Source: DATAWK01 sp036267255 (lineage in GTDB: Bacteria > Acidobacteriota > Terriglobia > Terriglobales > Acidobacteriaceae). Taken from it: 64,000 nt of DNA. The stretch is taken from contig DATAWK010000043.1 of NCBI GenBank assembly GCA_036267255.1, forward strand, positions 186,001 through 250,000. Reading direction: 5' to 3'. Below, piece by piece: positions 47,855 through 57,300 of the stretch. The position numbers and the translations under genes are program-made. Every line of letters starts with the position of its first letter. Within the stretch, counting starts at the first letter, position 1. The notes beneath the pieces were generated by a model that saw nothing but the letters and a program-made list of their open reading frames with translations, did no database searches and had not been told where the DNA came from.

Positions 47855-48631
47855 TTGATCGCCATCGATTTGAGTAAACGGGTTGTTTTGATCACGGGCG
47901 CGCTTGGTTCTATTGCTCTAGTTACAATCGCGCGTATGGCTGAAGCGGGAGCTCACCTGTTGTTAACGGATATCATATCCTCGGATAAGGCTGCAGAAAT
48001 ATTGAGAACGTTGAACCTTCCTGAAGGTTCATATGCGTATTGGAAGATGGATGTCACGGACGAGAAGGAGGTTTGTTCCGTGGTTTCTTCCATATTCCAA
48101 CAAAACCCGCATATCGATATTTGCCTTGGTTTGGCAGGAGGATGCGGTATGCATCCGTTTGCGAGAACCAGCAGCGACGAATTTTTGCAAATCTTCAATC
48201 TCAATTATTTGAGTCAAGTAAACGTCACACGTGCAGTCCTTCAAGAATGGGTGGATCGCAAAATCAAAGGGCATATGATTTATGCCTCTTCCTGGGTAGC
48301 GACAAATCCGTGGCCCGATCTCTCCTCTTACGTATCCGCAAAGGCTGCGCTGGATGCTTTTGCAAAATGCATGGCACTCGAATACGCCACATACGACATA
48401 CGCTTCAATTCCATTTCTCCGGGACACGTTGCGGCTGGAAGCTCGCTGAGAGTGTACGAAACAGACCAACAATACCGGGATGCCGTGGATCGGGTGATTC
48501 CATTGGGGCGGCTGGTTCGGGTAGAGGCTGTAGCCGACGCCTTCGCCTGGCTTGCATCGCCGATGGCAAGCGACGTCAATGGGCAAGTCATTCGTATCGA
48601 TTTGGGAGCGAGCATCCCAAAACTCAAATAA
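47855..48631 (+). CDS. Short-chain dehydrogenase/reductase with TTG start and altered cofactor motif
   Basis: 258 residues from a TTG at 47855 with GGAGGAA at good spacing; no ATG or GTG start fits. The Rossmann loop is TGALGSIA (14-21) instead of TGxxxGxG: glycines six and eight of the motif are Ser and Ala. The NNAG stretch is LGLAGGCG. The catalytic set is intact: Ser145/146, Tyr159 and Lys163 in SYVSAKAAL. C-terminus NGQVIRIDLGA. The family oxidises alcohols with NAD(P). In the locus it could oxidise galactose to galactonolactone or act on the keto-deoxy acid. The degenerate glycine motif may weaken or alter cofactor use. Confidence 0.88.
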   Translation: MIAIDLSKRVVLITGALGSIALVTIARMAEAGAHLLLTDIISSDKAAEILRTLNLPEGSYAYWKMDVTDEKEVCSVVSSIFQQNPHIDICLGLAGGCGMHPFARTSSDEFLQIFNLNYLSQVNVTRAVLQEWVDRKIKGHMIYASSWVATNPWPDLSSYVSAKAALDAFAKCMALEYATYDIRFNSISPGHVAAGSSLRVYETDQQYRDAVDRVIPLGRLVRVEAVADAFAWLASPMASDVNGQVIRIDLGASIPKLK

Positions 48632-48679
48632 TTCCGGGCGGTGGGTCTCTGTCCGCCGGTATATGGAGCTTTAACGATG

Positions 48680-48693
48680 TGTTAGCGTTGTCA
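48680..48693. promoter_or_regulatory. LacI-family operator before the repressor gene
   Basis: TGTTAGCGTTGTCA agrees with TGACAGCGCTGTCA at 11 of 14 bases and keeps the central AGCG and TGTCA arm. It ends 32 bases before the repressor ATG, which suggests autorepression. Confidence 0.6.
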
Positions 48694-48725
48694 TTAAAAG
48701 AGGAAATCGATCCACGTCAATTCGA

Positions 48726-49745
48726 ATGAAAAAGTCGAAAGTGAATGACGAACCGACCCTTGACGATGTCGCACGCATGGCGGGCGTTAGCTCTATCACC
48801 GTGTCGCGCCTGGTCAATGGTGGGACGCGCGTGCGACCGGAAACGGCAAAGAAGATACGCGCCGCCATCGCCCGATTGGGCTACAAACCAAATGAAGCGG
48901 CAAGAATCCTCAAAGGCCAACCAGCCAAGATTATCGGTTTGATTGTTCCCGATCTTGCGGATTCATTTTATGGGGCCTGCGCTCAGGCTGTGCACGAGGT
49001 CGCGCGCAGTCGTTCCTATATGACGGTGGTAGTGGGATCAGAATGTAAAGCGGATGTCGAGTCGCTGGAAATCGAGATGATGATACGTCGGCGCGTAGCA
49101 GGCTTACTCCTCATACCGACCGGGGTCGACAAAACACCAATCCAAGTGATCCAGAAGGCAGGAATTCCCGTCGTATGTTTCGATCGGACTCTCCCGGGTC
49201 TGGAGGTCGATTCTGTCGTGGTAAACAACCGCGATAGCTCCTACGAGGCCGCTAAACATTTGATCGAGCACGGTCACAAGAACATTCTTTGTTTAGGAAA
49301 CCAAAGCAATCTTTATCCGATACGACTTCGCATCCAGGGCTATGAGGACGCGGTCCGCGAGGCCGGCTTGCCCTCCATTGTTGTAGAGCAAGCGGAGACC
49401 GTAGATGCGGTAGGTGCGGAGCTGGTTCGCCTTATGCAATCAAAACACCGCCCTACTGCCGCATTTTGTGTCAACAACGTCGCCAGTCAGCTATTACTTG
49501 AGGCTGCTGCTCCGCGGCGCTATCAAATTCCCAAGCATCTGGCGGTTATCGGTTTCGACGATTTCAAGATGGCGACCTTGCTGAAACCACGCCTTACGGT
49601 CGTGCGCCAGCCTGTTGTTGAGATGAGCCGCCGCGCGGCATCCATTCTTCTGGATCGGCTGACGCTGTCGTCCCACAGCACGACAGCGACGGTGATTCTC
49701 TCTACCGAGTTGGTTATACGTGAATCCTGCGGCTGCGCTCCGTAG
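48726..49745 (+). CDS. LacI-family transcriptional regulator
   Basis: 339 residues. Helix-turn-helix and hinge: TLDDVARMAGVSSITVSRLV, then RVRPETAKKIRAAIARLGYK and PNEAARILKGQ. The periplasmic-binding-protein-like core follows (KIIGLIVPDLADSFYGACAQ, GIPVVCFDRTLPG, AFCVNNVASQLLLEAAAPR, AVIGFDDFKMATLLKP, VVRQPVVEMSRRAASILLDR). It should repress the divergent locus until a sugar or sugar-acid effector binds. The YxPN hinge and the symmetric operators with central CG at 41803, 42173 and 48680 fit together. It closes the operon that starts with the GH27 gene, though its own operator suggests a separate promoter as well. Confidence 0.94.
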   Translation: MKKSKVNDEPTLDDVARMAGVSSITVSRLVNGGTRVRPETAKKIRAAIARLGYKPNEAARILKGQPAKIIGLIVPDLADSFYGACAQAVHEVARSRSYMTVVVGSECKADVESLEIEMMIRRRVAGLLLIPTGVDKTPIQVIQKAGIPVVCFDRTLPGLEVDSVVVNNRDSSYEAAKHLIEHGHKNILCLGNQSNLYPIRLRIQGYEDAVREAGLPSIVVEQAETVDAVGAELVRLMQSKHRPTAAFCVNNVASQLLLEAAAPRRYQIPKHLAVIGFDDFKMATLLKPRLTVVRQPVVEMSRRAASILLDRLTLSSHSTTATVILSTELVIRESCGCAP

Positions 49746-50188
49746 AAACAAGCTGCTTGAGCGCCGGCCTTTTTTGTACCAGATCTCGTGAGAGAAACTG
49801 CACTTCAAAGGAGTGAATGGTGCGTAGATTGAATCTCTCATACATCGATCGAACCGGCCTGCGTGTGATGCGATGATTGGTGGCAAAATCCTTAACGACG
49901 GCACCTATCGGGTGGAGAAGTGTACATTCCTGCTCTACGAAGCGGCATATCCGCTTATTCCGATTAAAGGGTAAGCCGCACCATAGCCAACTAATAGTTG
50001 GTTTACGAAGAAATTGGAGGCAACGTTAGTCTGGGTCTGATTCTGTTGGCATTCTGAATTCAGGAATAGATGGACGGAGACGGTAGTGGTTAAAGCCAGC
50101 TCCGAATACTACAGCTCGACGAGCATAGATCTTAACGGTTCTACCTGGACACGACAAGGTTGGTTTTAGACTAAGAGGAAATCGACAG
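49746..50188. other. Gene-poor stretch between LacI gene and APC permease
   Basis: No supportable gene. A 33-codon ORF at about 49873-49974 (MIGGKILNDGTYRVEKC...) and a minus-strand stretch at 50026-50170 (TVKIYARRAVVFGAGFNHY) look protein-like but have no start or family; they may be debris of a lost gene. Confidence 0.4.
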
Positions 50189-51667
50189 CTATTTTGCGAG
50201 TGGTGCTGCGGGTGTGCCCCAGTCCGCTTCGCCCTCGGCGTCGCCAGTGCTTCCGACGAGCAAGGTGGCACCCCGCCGGAGCACTCCGGGATTGCGGAAC
50301 TCGCGCCACTGCATATAGACAACACCAAAAACAAGCGCCAAGACAAACAAGTATGGCGTGATGTTGTATGGCCACGGAGGTATTGGGTACACGGTAACAA
50401 ATAGTACGGGCACAAGCGCCAAAGTCCCAATCCAAGGCATCACCGCGTGCCGCCATACGTTGAAGTCATTCGCATGCTCCCGGCGGATATAGGAAATCAG
50501 AGCCAAATTCGCTATGGAATAGAGGATGATGACGGCCAACGCGGCAATCGTACCGAGGAAGCCGAAGATGTCCGCGGGCCGCAACAGGAAGCCAACAAGA
50601 AGTACCGCCGCAATACCGGACAGTTGGAGAAAAGCAATCGCGAAGCTAGGTGTCTGGTGAATCGGATGAATTTTGGCGAACTGAGCAGGTAGTGTACCTG
50701 CGTAGCCCATCGTGTACATAACCCGGGATGCAGCGTTCGTGCAAGCCAAACCCGCCCCGATCACGCTGTTGATTATGGCGAAGAGGATGAACCACCAGCC
50801 AACTCCCCACAGCGCATGGCCAAGCGCATAGTAGGGGTTTGGGTTCGCGCTGAAAGCAGCCATATTGCCTGTTCCCCAGCCGATCACACTTGCATACGAA
50901 GTGAAGACATAGAAGACCCCAATACCTATCAGCGAGAGGAGGACTGCCTGGCTGATGAACTTGCTCGGCCGCCGACTTTCTTGGGCGAGCGGCGCGGGCG
51001 CTTCAAAGCCGCTAAGCGCGAGTACGGAGAAGACCATCCCGGCAAGGATGCCACTGAAGTGGTGCGACGACAACGATGTCCTCAACGGCGCAGTATATGT
51101 GGAACCCAGTCCTGGACGGACAAGGAACGTAATCGCGAGTGCAAGCATGATCAGCATCTCAAGACTGCCAAGAAACGCTGTGGTCCGCATCGACAACCCG
51201 ACACCATGGTGAGTGAGTATCCAGATGATGACAAACGCCACCACTGCCAAGAGCCACCACGGGATGTGCACGCCGAACTCTGTCAACAGCGTCTCAGAAA
51301 TCAGGTAGCCAAGGAACCCAGTGGACCCGGCCGGCCCGAGAATGTCATAGATCAAGTAGCTCCAGGTCGCCATGAAGCCGCTGCGAATCCCCAAACCACG
51401 GGTGGCGAAAGAGTAGTAGCCACCGCTCGATGGCATGTACTTGGAAAACTGTGACACCGTGTTGCCAATAAAGAAGCAGATGATTGTCGCCAGCATAAAT
51501 GAGATCGGCATATTCGACCCCGCTTTGAGTGCGATGATCGGGAATATGAATACGATGCTGGTCGCTGGGGCGATGTGAGTGATGCCCTGGAACACCAGTT
51601 CCAAAAGACCAAGTGAATTGCGCCGCAGTTGAGGAGGCGAGGTGGAATCGGTTGCATCAGCGGTCAA
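50189..51667 (-). CDS. APC-superfamily amino-acid permease
   Basis: 492 residues from a TTG at 51667 that has GGGAGA at seven bases; no closer ATG fits. Twelve helices. Conserved parts: LVFQGITHIAPATSIVFIFP in helix 1, SGGYYSFATRGLG between helices 2 and 3, and LAGMVFSVLALSGFEAPAPL in helix 6 followed by AQESRRP. The family exchanges or imports amino acids and amines with protons. The decayed M24 peptidase gene lies divergently upstream, so the pair may once have served peptide use. An inverted repeat at 51827-51849 lies between them. Confidence 0.92.
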   Translation of the reverse strand: MTADATDSTSPPQLRRNSLGLLELVFQGITHIAPATSIVFIFPIIALKAGSNMPISFMLATIICFFIGNTVSQFSKYMPSSGGYYSFATRGLGIRSGFMATWSYLIYDILGPAGSTGFLGYLISETLLTEFGVHIPWWLLAVVAFVIIWILTHHGVGLSMRTTAFLGSLEMLIMLALAITFLVRPGLGSTYTAPLRTSLSSHHFSGILAGMVFSVLALSGFEAPAPLAQESRRPSKFISQAVLLSLIGIGVFYVFTSYASVIGWGTGNMAAFSANPNPYYALGHALWGVGWWFILFAIINSVIGAGLACTNAASRVMYTMGYAGTLPAQFAKIHPIHQTPSFAIAFLQLSGIAAVLLVGFLLRPADIFGFLGTIAALAVIILYSIANLALISYIRREHANDFNVWRHAVMPWIGTLALVPVLFVTVYPIPPWPYNITPYLFVLALVFGVVYMQWREFRNPGVLRRGATLLVGSTGDAEGEADWGTPAAPLAK

Positions 51668-51826
51668 CAGCGGATCTCCCTAAGTAGACGATGAAAGGCG
51701 GCGATGCAGGTTGGTCAGAAATAGACGCTCTATAGATTTCGGTGGGCACTATCGAGCGGTTCTGCTACCCCTCAAGAAGCAAGCTCGCAACCGCTTACAA
51801 TGACCGCGCGTATGGAAGACCTGACC

Positions 51827-51849
51827 ATAGTATGCAATGCACATACTAT
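51827..51849. promoter_or_regulatory. Perfect inverted repeat between permease and M24 pseudogene
   Basis: ATAGTATG and CATACTAT are perfect eight-base arms around seven bases. The location between divergent genes and the geometry suggest an operator, possibly for the GntR/HutC protein at 53.5 kb. Confidence 0.45.
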
Positions 51850-51890
51850 AAGTCCATACAGATGTGCTCGCACAGTGAGTAGGCTTTGGT

Positions 51891-52535
51891 ATTCAGTATC
51901 CATATGGGTTCAGCTGGCCGGCCATTCAGTGGGCGGCCGAATTCCAGGAAAGGATCGAGCTCACAGATGGAAGCGCGTAAGCTTACCCACCTTCTGATCT
52001 ATGGCATCGGGAACACATTGCAAATTTGGCTTGCCTGACTGCTTTTGATCCGCATTATGAGGAGGCCCTACTGGTTGGCGTTTCGGGGGGAATCTGGCAG
52101 TTGATCCAGAACCGGCTACCGTTTGAACAGTTTAGAATTTTCTTGAATCCTGGGCACTTGATTCATTTACACGAATGGGTCAGTTCTCCGATATGCCGCA
52201 ATTCCGCTGTGACTATGCACTCCTGGATGGCGATTCAGGTTGATGTCATTTCGTCGTCTCCTATTTACTTCTAAACGAGGATAGAGGCCAGAATTATTCT
52301 GGCTGATGCGGAACTGATGTAGCAGCTTCAAGAAAATTGGCCCGAGTGCTACGAGCGCTGTCAGAAGCTGTGCATCTTCATGTCTCAAGTACTAAGAATC
52401 GTGCTGTCTAAAGAGGTATTGCCCCTCTCCAGCATTCCCGCAATTGTGCCGTCGTTCCTTCTAAAGCCGAAGCCGTCATTACTCTCGAGTCTTGAGGCCA
52501 TACGAGAGAAAAATCTGGCTTCGATGAGGAGATAG
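51891..52535 (+). pseudogene. M24-type (Xaa-Pro) peptidase with several in-frame stops
   Basis: One reading frame carries homology throughout: PYGFSWPAIQWAAEFQERIE, stop at 51978, HREHIANLACLTAFDPHYEE, QFRIFLNPGHLIHLHEWVSS, MAIQVDVISSSPIYF, stop at 52272, ILADAELM, stop at 52317, QLQENWPECYERC, LSKEVLPLSSIPAIVPSFLL. The order matches aminopeptidase-P-like M24 proteins. Several metal-site residues are altered or lost. There is no frameshift, so decay is by point mutation plus deletion of parts. Beyond it, to 52623, I see nothing. Confidence 0.7.
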
Positions 52536-52623
52536 TAAAAGATTTAAGATATACCGAAGCGGAACGCACGGAGCCTGAGGAACCTCCTTATGGACACGAG
52601 GGGCAAAGTCCTTGAGAACTGAT

Positions 52624-53169
52624 CTAAAACTTACGTGCCGTTAGCTCCGGAGCCGTCACACTCACCAGTTCCCGCTTCGTCCCCAGCCAGTCCCCCAGTG
52701 TGAAATGCGTTCCCGCACTGTCATACGTCGCCAGCACCTTCCCGTTGCCATACACATTGCTCCACTGCCACACTGCCGGGGTTCCCCCCAACACCGTCAC
52801 CTGCTCCCCATTCAACCCCAGCAGATATTCCTGCGACACCGTCACCGGATTCGGCGTGTTGTAGCCTTCCACCACTACCTTCTCCACTCTCCGCCCTTCC
52901 GCGTCGTACACATATCCCGTCAGCCCGGTCATCGGGTTCAGCACGCCGATCTGCCGTCCTTCCGCATCGTACGAATACAGATTGACCTGGTCGCTCTGCA
53001 CCTCTCCCGCCGCATCGTAGCTCCACTGATCCACGCGATTGTCGTTGCCCGTCGTAAATGTCACCGGAGCCGGTTGCGGCACCAGTCCCGCATACGTTCC
53101 GCTCGCCGTCTGGCTCAATCGGTTGCCGAAGTTATCATAACCCCAGGTCAACGTCAGCCCCGTGTACAC
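52624..53169 (-). pseudogene. RHS-repeat protein fragment (copy 2)
   Basis: 181 residues of RHS/YD-repeat sequence: LTLTWGYDNFGNRLSQ, DQWSYDAAGEVQSD, NLYSYDAEGRQIGVLNP, GYVYDAEGRRVEKV, VYGNGKVLATYDSAG, DWLGTKRELVSVTAPE. The YD repeats are intact but the protein lacks the thousand or more residues before and the toxin tip after. No ribosome site precedes the ATG. RHS proteins are large secreted shells around toxins; this is only a core piece. Its 3' part is nearly repeated at 32188-32298. Confidence 0.75.
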
Positions 53170-53516
53170 CGGTCTTTCCGCTGTGGACGCTCATGATTAG
53201 CGTGTATGTCCTCTTGGCGAATTTTCGGCCCCAGCCGGCATTCTAGGGAGAGCCATGATTGTGGTCCACTACCGTTGCCGCAGGAGCACCCCAGCACTGA
53301 ACGCATTTTCACTTCACTCTGCGCAGGCAAGGGCGGCGAAGAGCGCCGTTTCTTGATCTCTTGGAAAATCAAAAACTCAGATGCTGCAGATTGGAATGTC
53401 AGATCAAACAGGGCACTCCAACATCCATACAACATATGATATGTAGATAGTAGGTATTGTATGGAGGCAATATTTTGGGAGTGTAGCCGGGTTTTCCTTT
53501 GAGAGCACCGGACATG
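53170..53516. other. Gene-free stretch containing an inverted repeat
   Basis: Arms TCCATACAA (53424-53432) and TTGTATGGA (53457-53465) pair perfectly, and inside them ACATATGATATGT (53432-53444) is itself symmetric. It resembles a regulatory region that has lost its gene, or a site for the nearby GntR protein. I recognise no coding sequence. Confidence 0.45.
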
Positions 53517-54308
53517 TTATCTTTTCCGCACCGAAATCACTGAAGTGGTGTATCGATCGCCACGAAATAATGAAATGCTGTATTCAATTGGGATTTTTTG
53601 TGTATCGTACGTAGTTTCCCGGATGATAATCAGCGCGCTTCCCACCGCTGTTTGCAGGATGCTCGCTTCGTCTGGCCCAGCATTCACGGCACCGATAACT
53701 TCTTCTGCCATCTGTAAAGGACGCCGGTAGATGTTTTCGATGATGTAGTAAAGAGACTGTCCTGCAAGATCGAGCTTTTCGAGTTCCGGGAACAGGTGAA
53801 CTGGTAGAAAGCTGGTGACGACTGCAACCGGTTGCTGATCGACGAACCGGAGTCGTTTCAGGTAATAAACCTGCTGCTCCGCTTCAATCTGAAGTGCTTT
53901 AGCAGTTTCCGCCGTTGGATTCTGCGACTCTATAGAGAGCACCCGGGTCGATGGGTTCAATCCTCTCCGCCGCATTTCTTCGCTGAACCCTCGAAGTTCC
54001 TGAAAATCCCAGCGTACCCGCTCAGAGCCGATGATGGGGCGCTTGCCTTGTGCGATTATCAAGAGTCCTTCCGAGCGTAATTTCTGAAAAGCTTGTCGAA
54101 CCGGCATTTTACTGATGCCCAGGAGCTTTGAGAGCTCCCCCTCTGAGTAAAATTCGGTGCCTGGAAGAATGACTTTTGCTCGAATCTGCCGTCGGATTTG
54201 TTCAGCAATCTGCTCGTAGTAGGGGACATAGCTCTCGGGATTAAGCACCACGTTGCCTTTTTCGGAGATCTCAGCGGGTTCCAACCTCATATACATAGTC
54301 CATGCCAT
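53517..54308 (-). CDS. GntR-family regulator, HutC subfamily (UTRA domain)
   Basis: 263 residues if started at the ATG at 54308; later starts, such as a GTG pair near 54252, are also possible because no ribosome site is clear and a TATAAT overlaps the first codons. The winged helix covers YVPYYEQIAEQIRRQIRAKV, EFYSEGELSKLLGISKMPVR and QAFQKLRSEGLLI. The UTRA effector domain follows (RGLNPSTRVLSIESQNP, QQVYYLKRLRFVDQQPVAV, SALIIIRETTYDTQKIPIEY, ISLFRGDRYTTSVISVRK). UTRA proteins sense sugars, amino-acid derivatives or histidine intermediates. Divergent from TonB receptor 3, its likely target. Confidence 0.9.
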   Translation of the reverse strand: MAWTMYMRLEPAEISEKGNVVLNPESYVPYYEQIAEQIRRQIRAKVILPGTEFYSEGELSKLLGISKMPVRQAFQKLRSEGLLIIAQGKRPIIGSERVRWDFQELRGFSEEMRRRGLNPSTRVLSIESQNPTAETAKALQIEAEQQVYYLKRLRFVDQQPVAVVTSFLPVHLFPELEKLDLAGQSLYYIIENIYRRPLQMAEEVIGAVNAGPDEASILQTAVGSALIIIRETTYDTQKIPIEYSISLFRGDRYTTSVISVRKR

Positions 54309-54338
54309 TATACCGGCAATTCTTTCTTTCTTGACAAA

Positions 54339-54352
54339 CATATATACATATG
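54339..54352. promoter_or_regulatory. Candidate GntR/HutC operator before TonB receptor 3
   Basis: CATATATACATATG has arms CATAT/ATATG. It lies between the two divergent starts, just after a TTGACA (54331-54336), so binding would block the receptor promoter. Related CATAT/ATATG arms occur at 53433-53443. Confidence 0.35.
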
Positions 54353-54388
54353 ATGAAGATGAATGACATAGTTCGGAGGTCCCCTCAT

Positions 54389-57300
54389 ATGACGTTATGT
54401 TCCTTGAGGATAGCTTTCCTGCTTGTCCTCGCCGCTTTGACAACCTTTGGTGCGGTTGTTGCATGGGCGGCCATCACCGGATCGATCTCAGGAATTGTCA
54501 CCGATCCGAGCGGCGCAGTGGTTCCCGGCGTCACAGTGGTCGCCACCAGCATATCGACGAACGTGCAGCATACCACGGTCACGGATTCCAAGGGCTTTTA
54601 TAGCTTTCCCGCCCTCAATGTCGATCACTACAATGTCACCGCCAGCCAGTCCGGGTACAGGAACTTTTTGCAAATCGACGTGACGATCAATACGAACTCC
54701 GCACTCCGTATCGACATCAAGCTACAACTGGGTGCGGTCAGCAATACTGTCACGGTGAAAAGCAACACGCTGCAGGTTGAGACCCAGAGCACGCAGATGG
54801 GCGAGGTGATTGGTGAGGAGAAGATCAAGGCGATTCCTCTTGATGGGCGTTCGTATATCGACCTGTTGAAGCTCCAGCCTGGAGTTGTGCCCTATCAGGG
54901 TGTTTCGACCGCGTCGGGTTCTGGTTATGGAGTTGTATCGGGCGATCAATCGAATGGAACACAGTCGATTAGTGGCGGCAGGTCGGGCTCGAATGCATTC
55001 ATGGTGAACGGTGCGGACGCGGAAGAAGGCGTACAAAACGGGACCGCGCTGATTCCAAACCTTGATTCGATTCAGGAATTTCGAATCCTCACCAGCAACT
55101 TCAACGCGGAATATGGAAACTACGGCGGCGGCCAGGTGAACGTAGTCACCAAGTCCGGAACCAACCAGTACCACGGTGACGTTTTCGATTTCCTGCGCAA
55201 CACAGATCTGGACGCGAAGAACTACTATTCCTCGAATCGCGGCGTCTTCATTCAGAACCAGTTCGGCGGGACGATTGGCGGCCCAATTCGGAGAAACAAG
55301 GTTTTCTGGTTTGGCGACTTTCAGGGGACCAAACAAATCATCGGCGAGGCGCAGAATTTTCCGGTGCCCTCGCTGGCGGACCGCTCCGGAGACCTGATGG
55401 ACCAGGCGCCATCGCTGGAATCGACGGACCCGGCAAATGGCGGCTCGGGAGTTGTCGGATCCTACTGGGCGAGTCAACTCTCGCAAAAACTGGGATACTC
55501 CGTAACTCCGGGAGAGGCATATTACTCGGCAGGATGCACGGACACGGCCACCTGCGTTTTCCCGAATGCGGTGATTCCCAAGAGTGCGATGGCACCGGTT
55601 GCGTTGAACATGCTGAAATACATCCCGACGCCCAACTCCACCACGAACGGCCAACCCTACTACGAAACTTCGGCCTTCAATAAGACCCTATCGGATTACA
55701 AAGGTGGAATTCGCGTCGATACCAACACGCGTTTCGGCTCATTCTTCGCCTACTACTTTGCAGACAAAAACACGGTAGTCGATCCGTATGCCGCGGTCAA
55801 CATTCCGGGTTTTGACGCTCAGAATAAGGGCCTGACCCAGATGGCAAACCTGGGGTTGACAACAACCATCAACAACTCCACAGTCAACGATGTCCGTTTC
55901 GTATATCTGAGAGACGTGCCCTTTGCGGCAGTCCCGCAAGGGGGCCTGGGAGTTACGCTGGCTTCCTTAGGCTTCAACACCCCTTGGAATTCCACCGGAG
56001 GATACAGTTCGTCCGATCCTGCACTGGAAGGAGTGCCGAATCTTGGTTTCAATAATTACAGCTTTGGCGTTCCCGCGGACACCCTGCGGCAATTCAACAA
56101 CACCGTACAACTCATCGACAACGTTACCAAGATTATTGGGACGCACACGATCCAGTTTGGCGGGGATGTCCACTACGATCAAATCAACGAGCGGAACACT
56201 TATGGCCAAAACGGACAGTTCGGATTTGACGGCCTGGAAACGGGGTACGATTTTTCGGATTACCTGGTGGGCGCTCCGACCTATTTCATTCAGGCGAGCT
56301 TCCAGATCCTCGACTCCCGCAGCAAATACTACGGATTTTATGGACAGGACAGTTGGCGCGTGCGGCCGACTTTGACCCTCAATTATGGGTTGCGCTGGGA
56401 AGTCAGCACGCCCTGGTATGACACGCAAAACAAGCTGGAAACACTGATTCAAGGCGAACAGTCGCAGGTGTTCCCCGGCGCACCGCGAGGCCTTGTGCTT
56501 CCCGGCGACCCAGGTGTGCCTCGCACATTGGGTCCGGTCCGGTATAAGAACTTTGGGCCGAGAATCGGCATTGCCTATGCCCCTGATGTTGAAAGCGGCT
56601 GGCTCGGCAAGCTCCTGGGCGGTCCAGGGAAGACCAGCATCCGGACAGGATACGGAATCTTCTATACGGCCATTCAGGATGCGACAAGCTTTGTCGAAGT
56701 GGGCGACGCTCCCTACGGCTTGTTCTACTACAGCCCTGTGCCTCCCACGTTGGGATCGCCTTACCTCAACCGCGGCAATGGGAAGGTGCAGCCGAGCGTC
56801 AATGCGTTTCCATTCAAGTTTCCGCCAACCAACGTATCGCCATCGAATCCCGATACTACCTTCCAATGGGCGAACGTTCTGCCAATGTCCGGCTCCGCAT
56901 TCTTCGGCCCGAACAATGTTTTGCCGCAGACCCAACAGTTCCAGCTTTCGCTGCAGCGTCAATTGGGATCGGCTTCCGTCCTGAGCCTGAGCTATGTAGG
57001 AGCGGTAGGCCGTCACCTGATGACATTCGAGGAAGCGAATCCGGGAGATCAGGCCTTGTGCTTGTATCTGAACAACCCCGCAAACCTCTCTCCGAATAAC
57101 CCGAGCGGCCCTTGCGTTCCGGGAGGAGAAAGCAATCAATATATTGAAGCCAACGGAACTGTTGTGAATGGCACGCGCACCAGGTTTGGGAGCAATTTTG
57201 GGGCGAACAACTTCATGCTATCGGCCGCCAGCTCCAGCTATAACTCCCTGCAGGCAAGCTTCCAGCACCAGGAGAAGTACGCAAACTTCCTGATCGCGTA

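Noticed and set aside
49755..49780. Possible terminator after the LacI gene (GCCGGC followed by a T-run)
   Set aside because: The stem is only six bases without a loop, too weak to claim.
54722..55654. A 310-codon minus-strand frame opposite TonB receptor 3
   Set aside because: Same reason; it is one of several long shadows caused by codon bias.
55967..57139. A 390-codon minus-strand frame opposite TonB receptor 3
   Set aside because: Antisense to conserved receptor sequence, no motif, no start signal.
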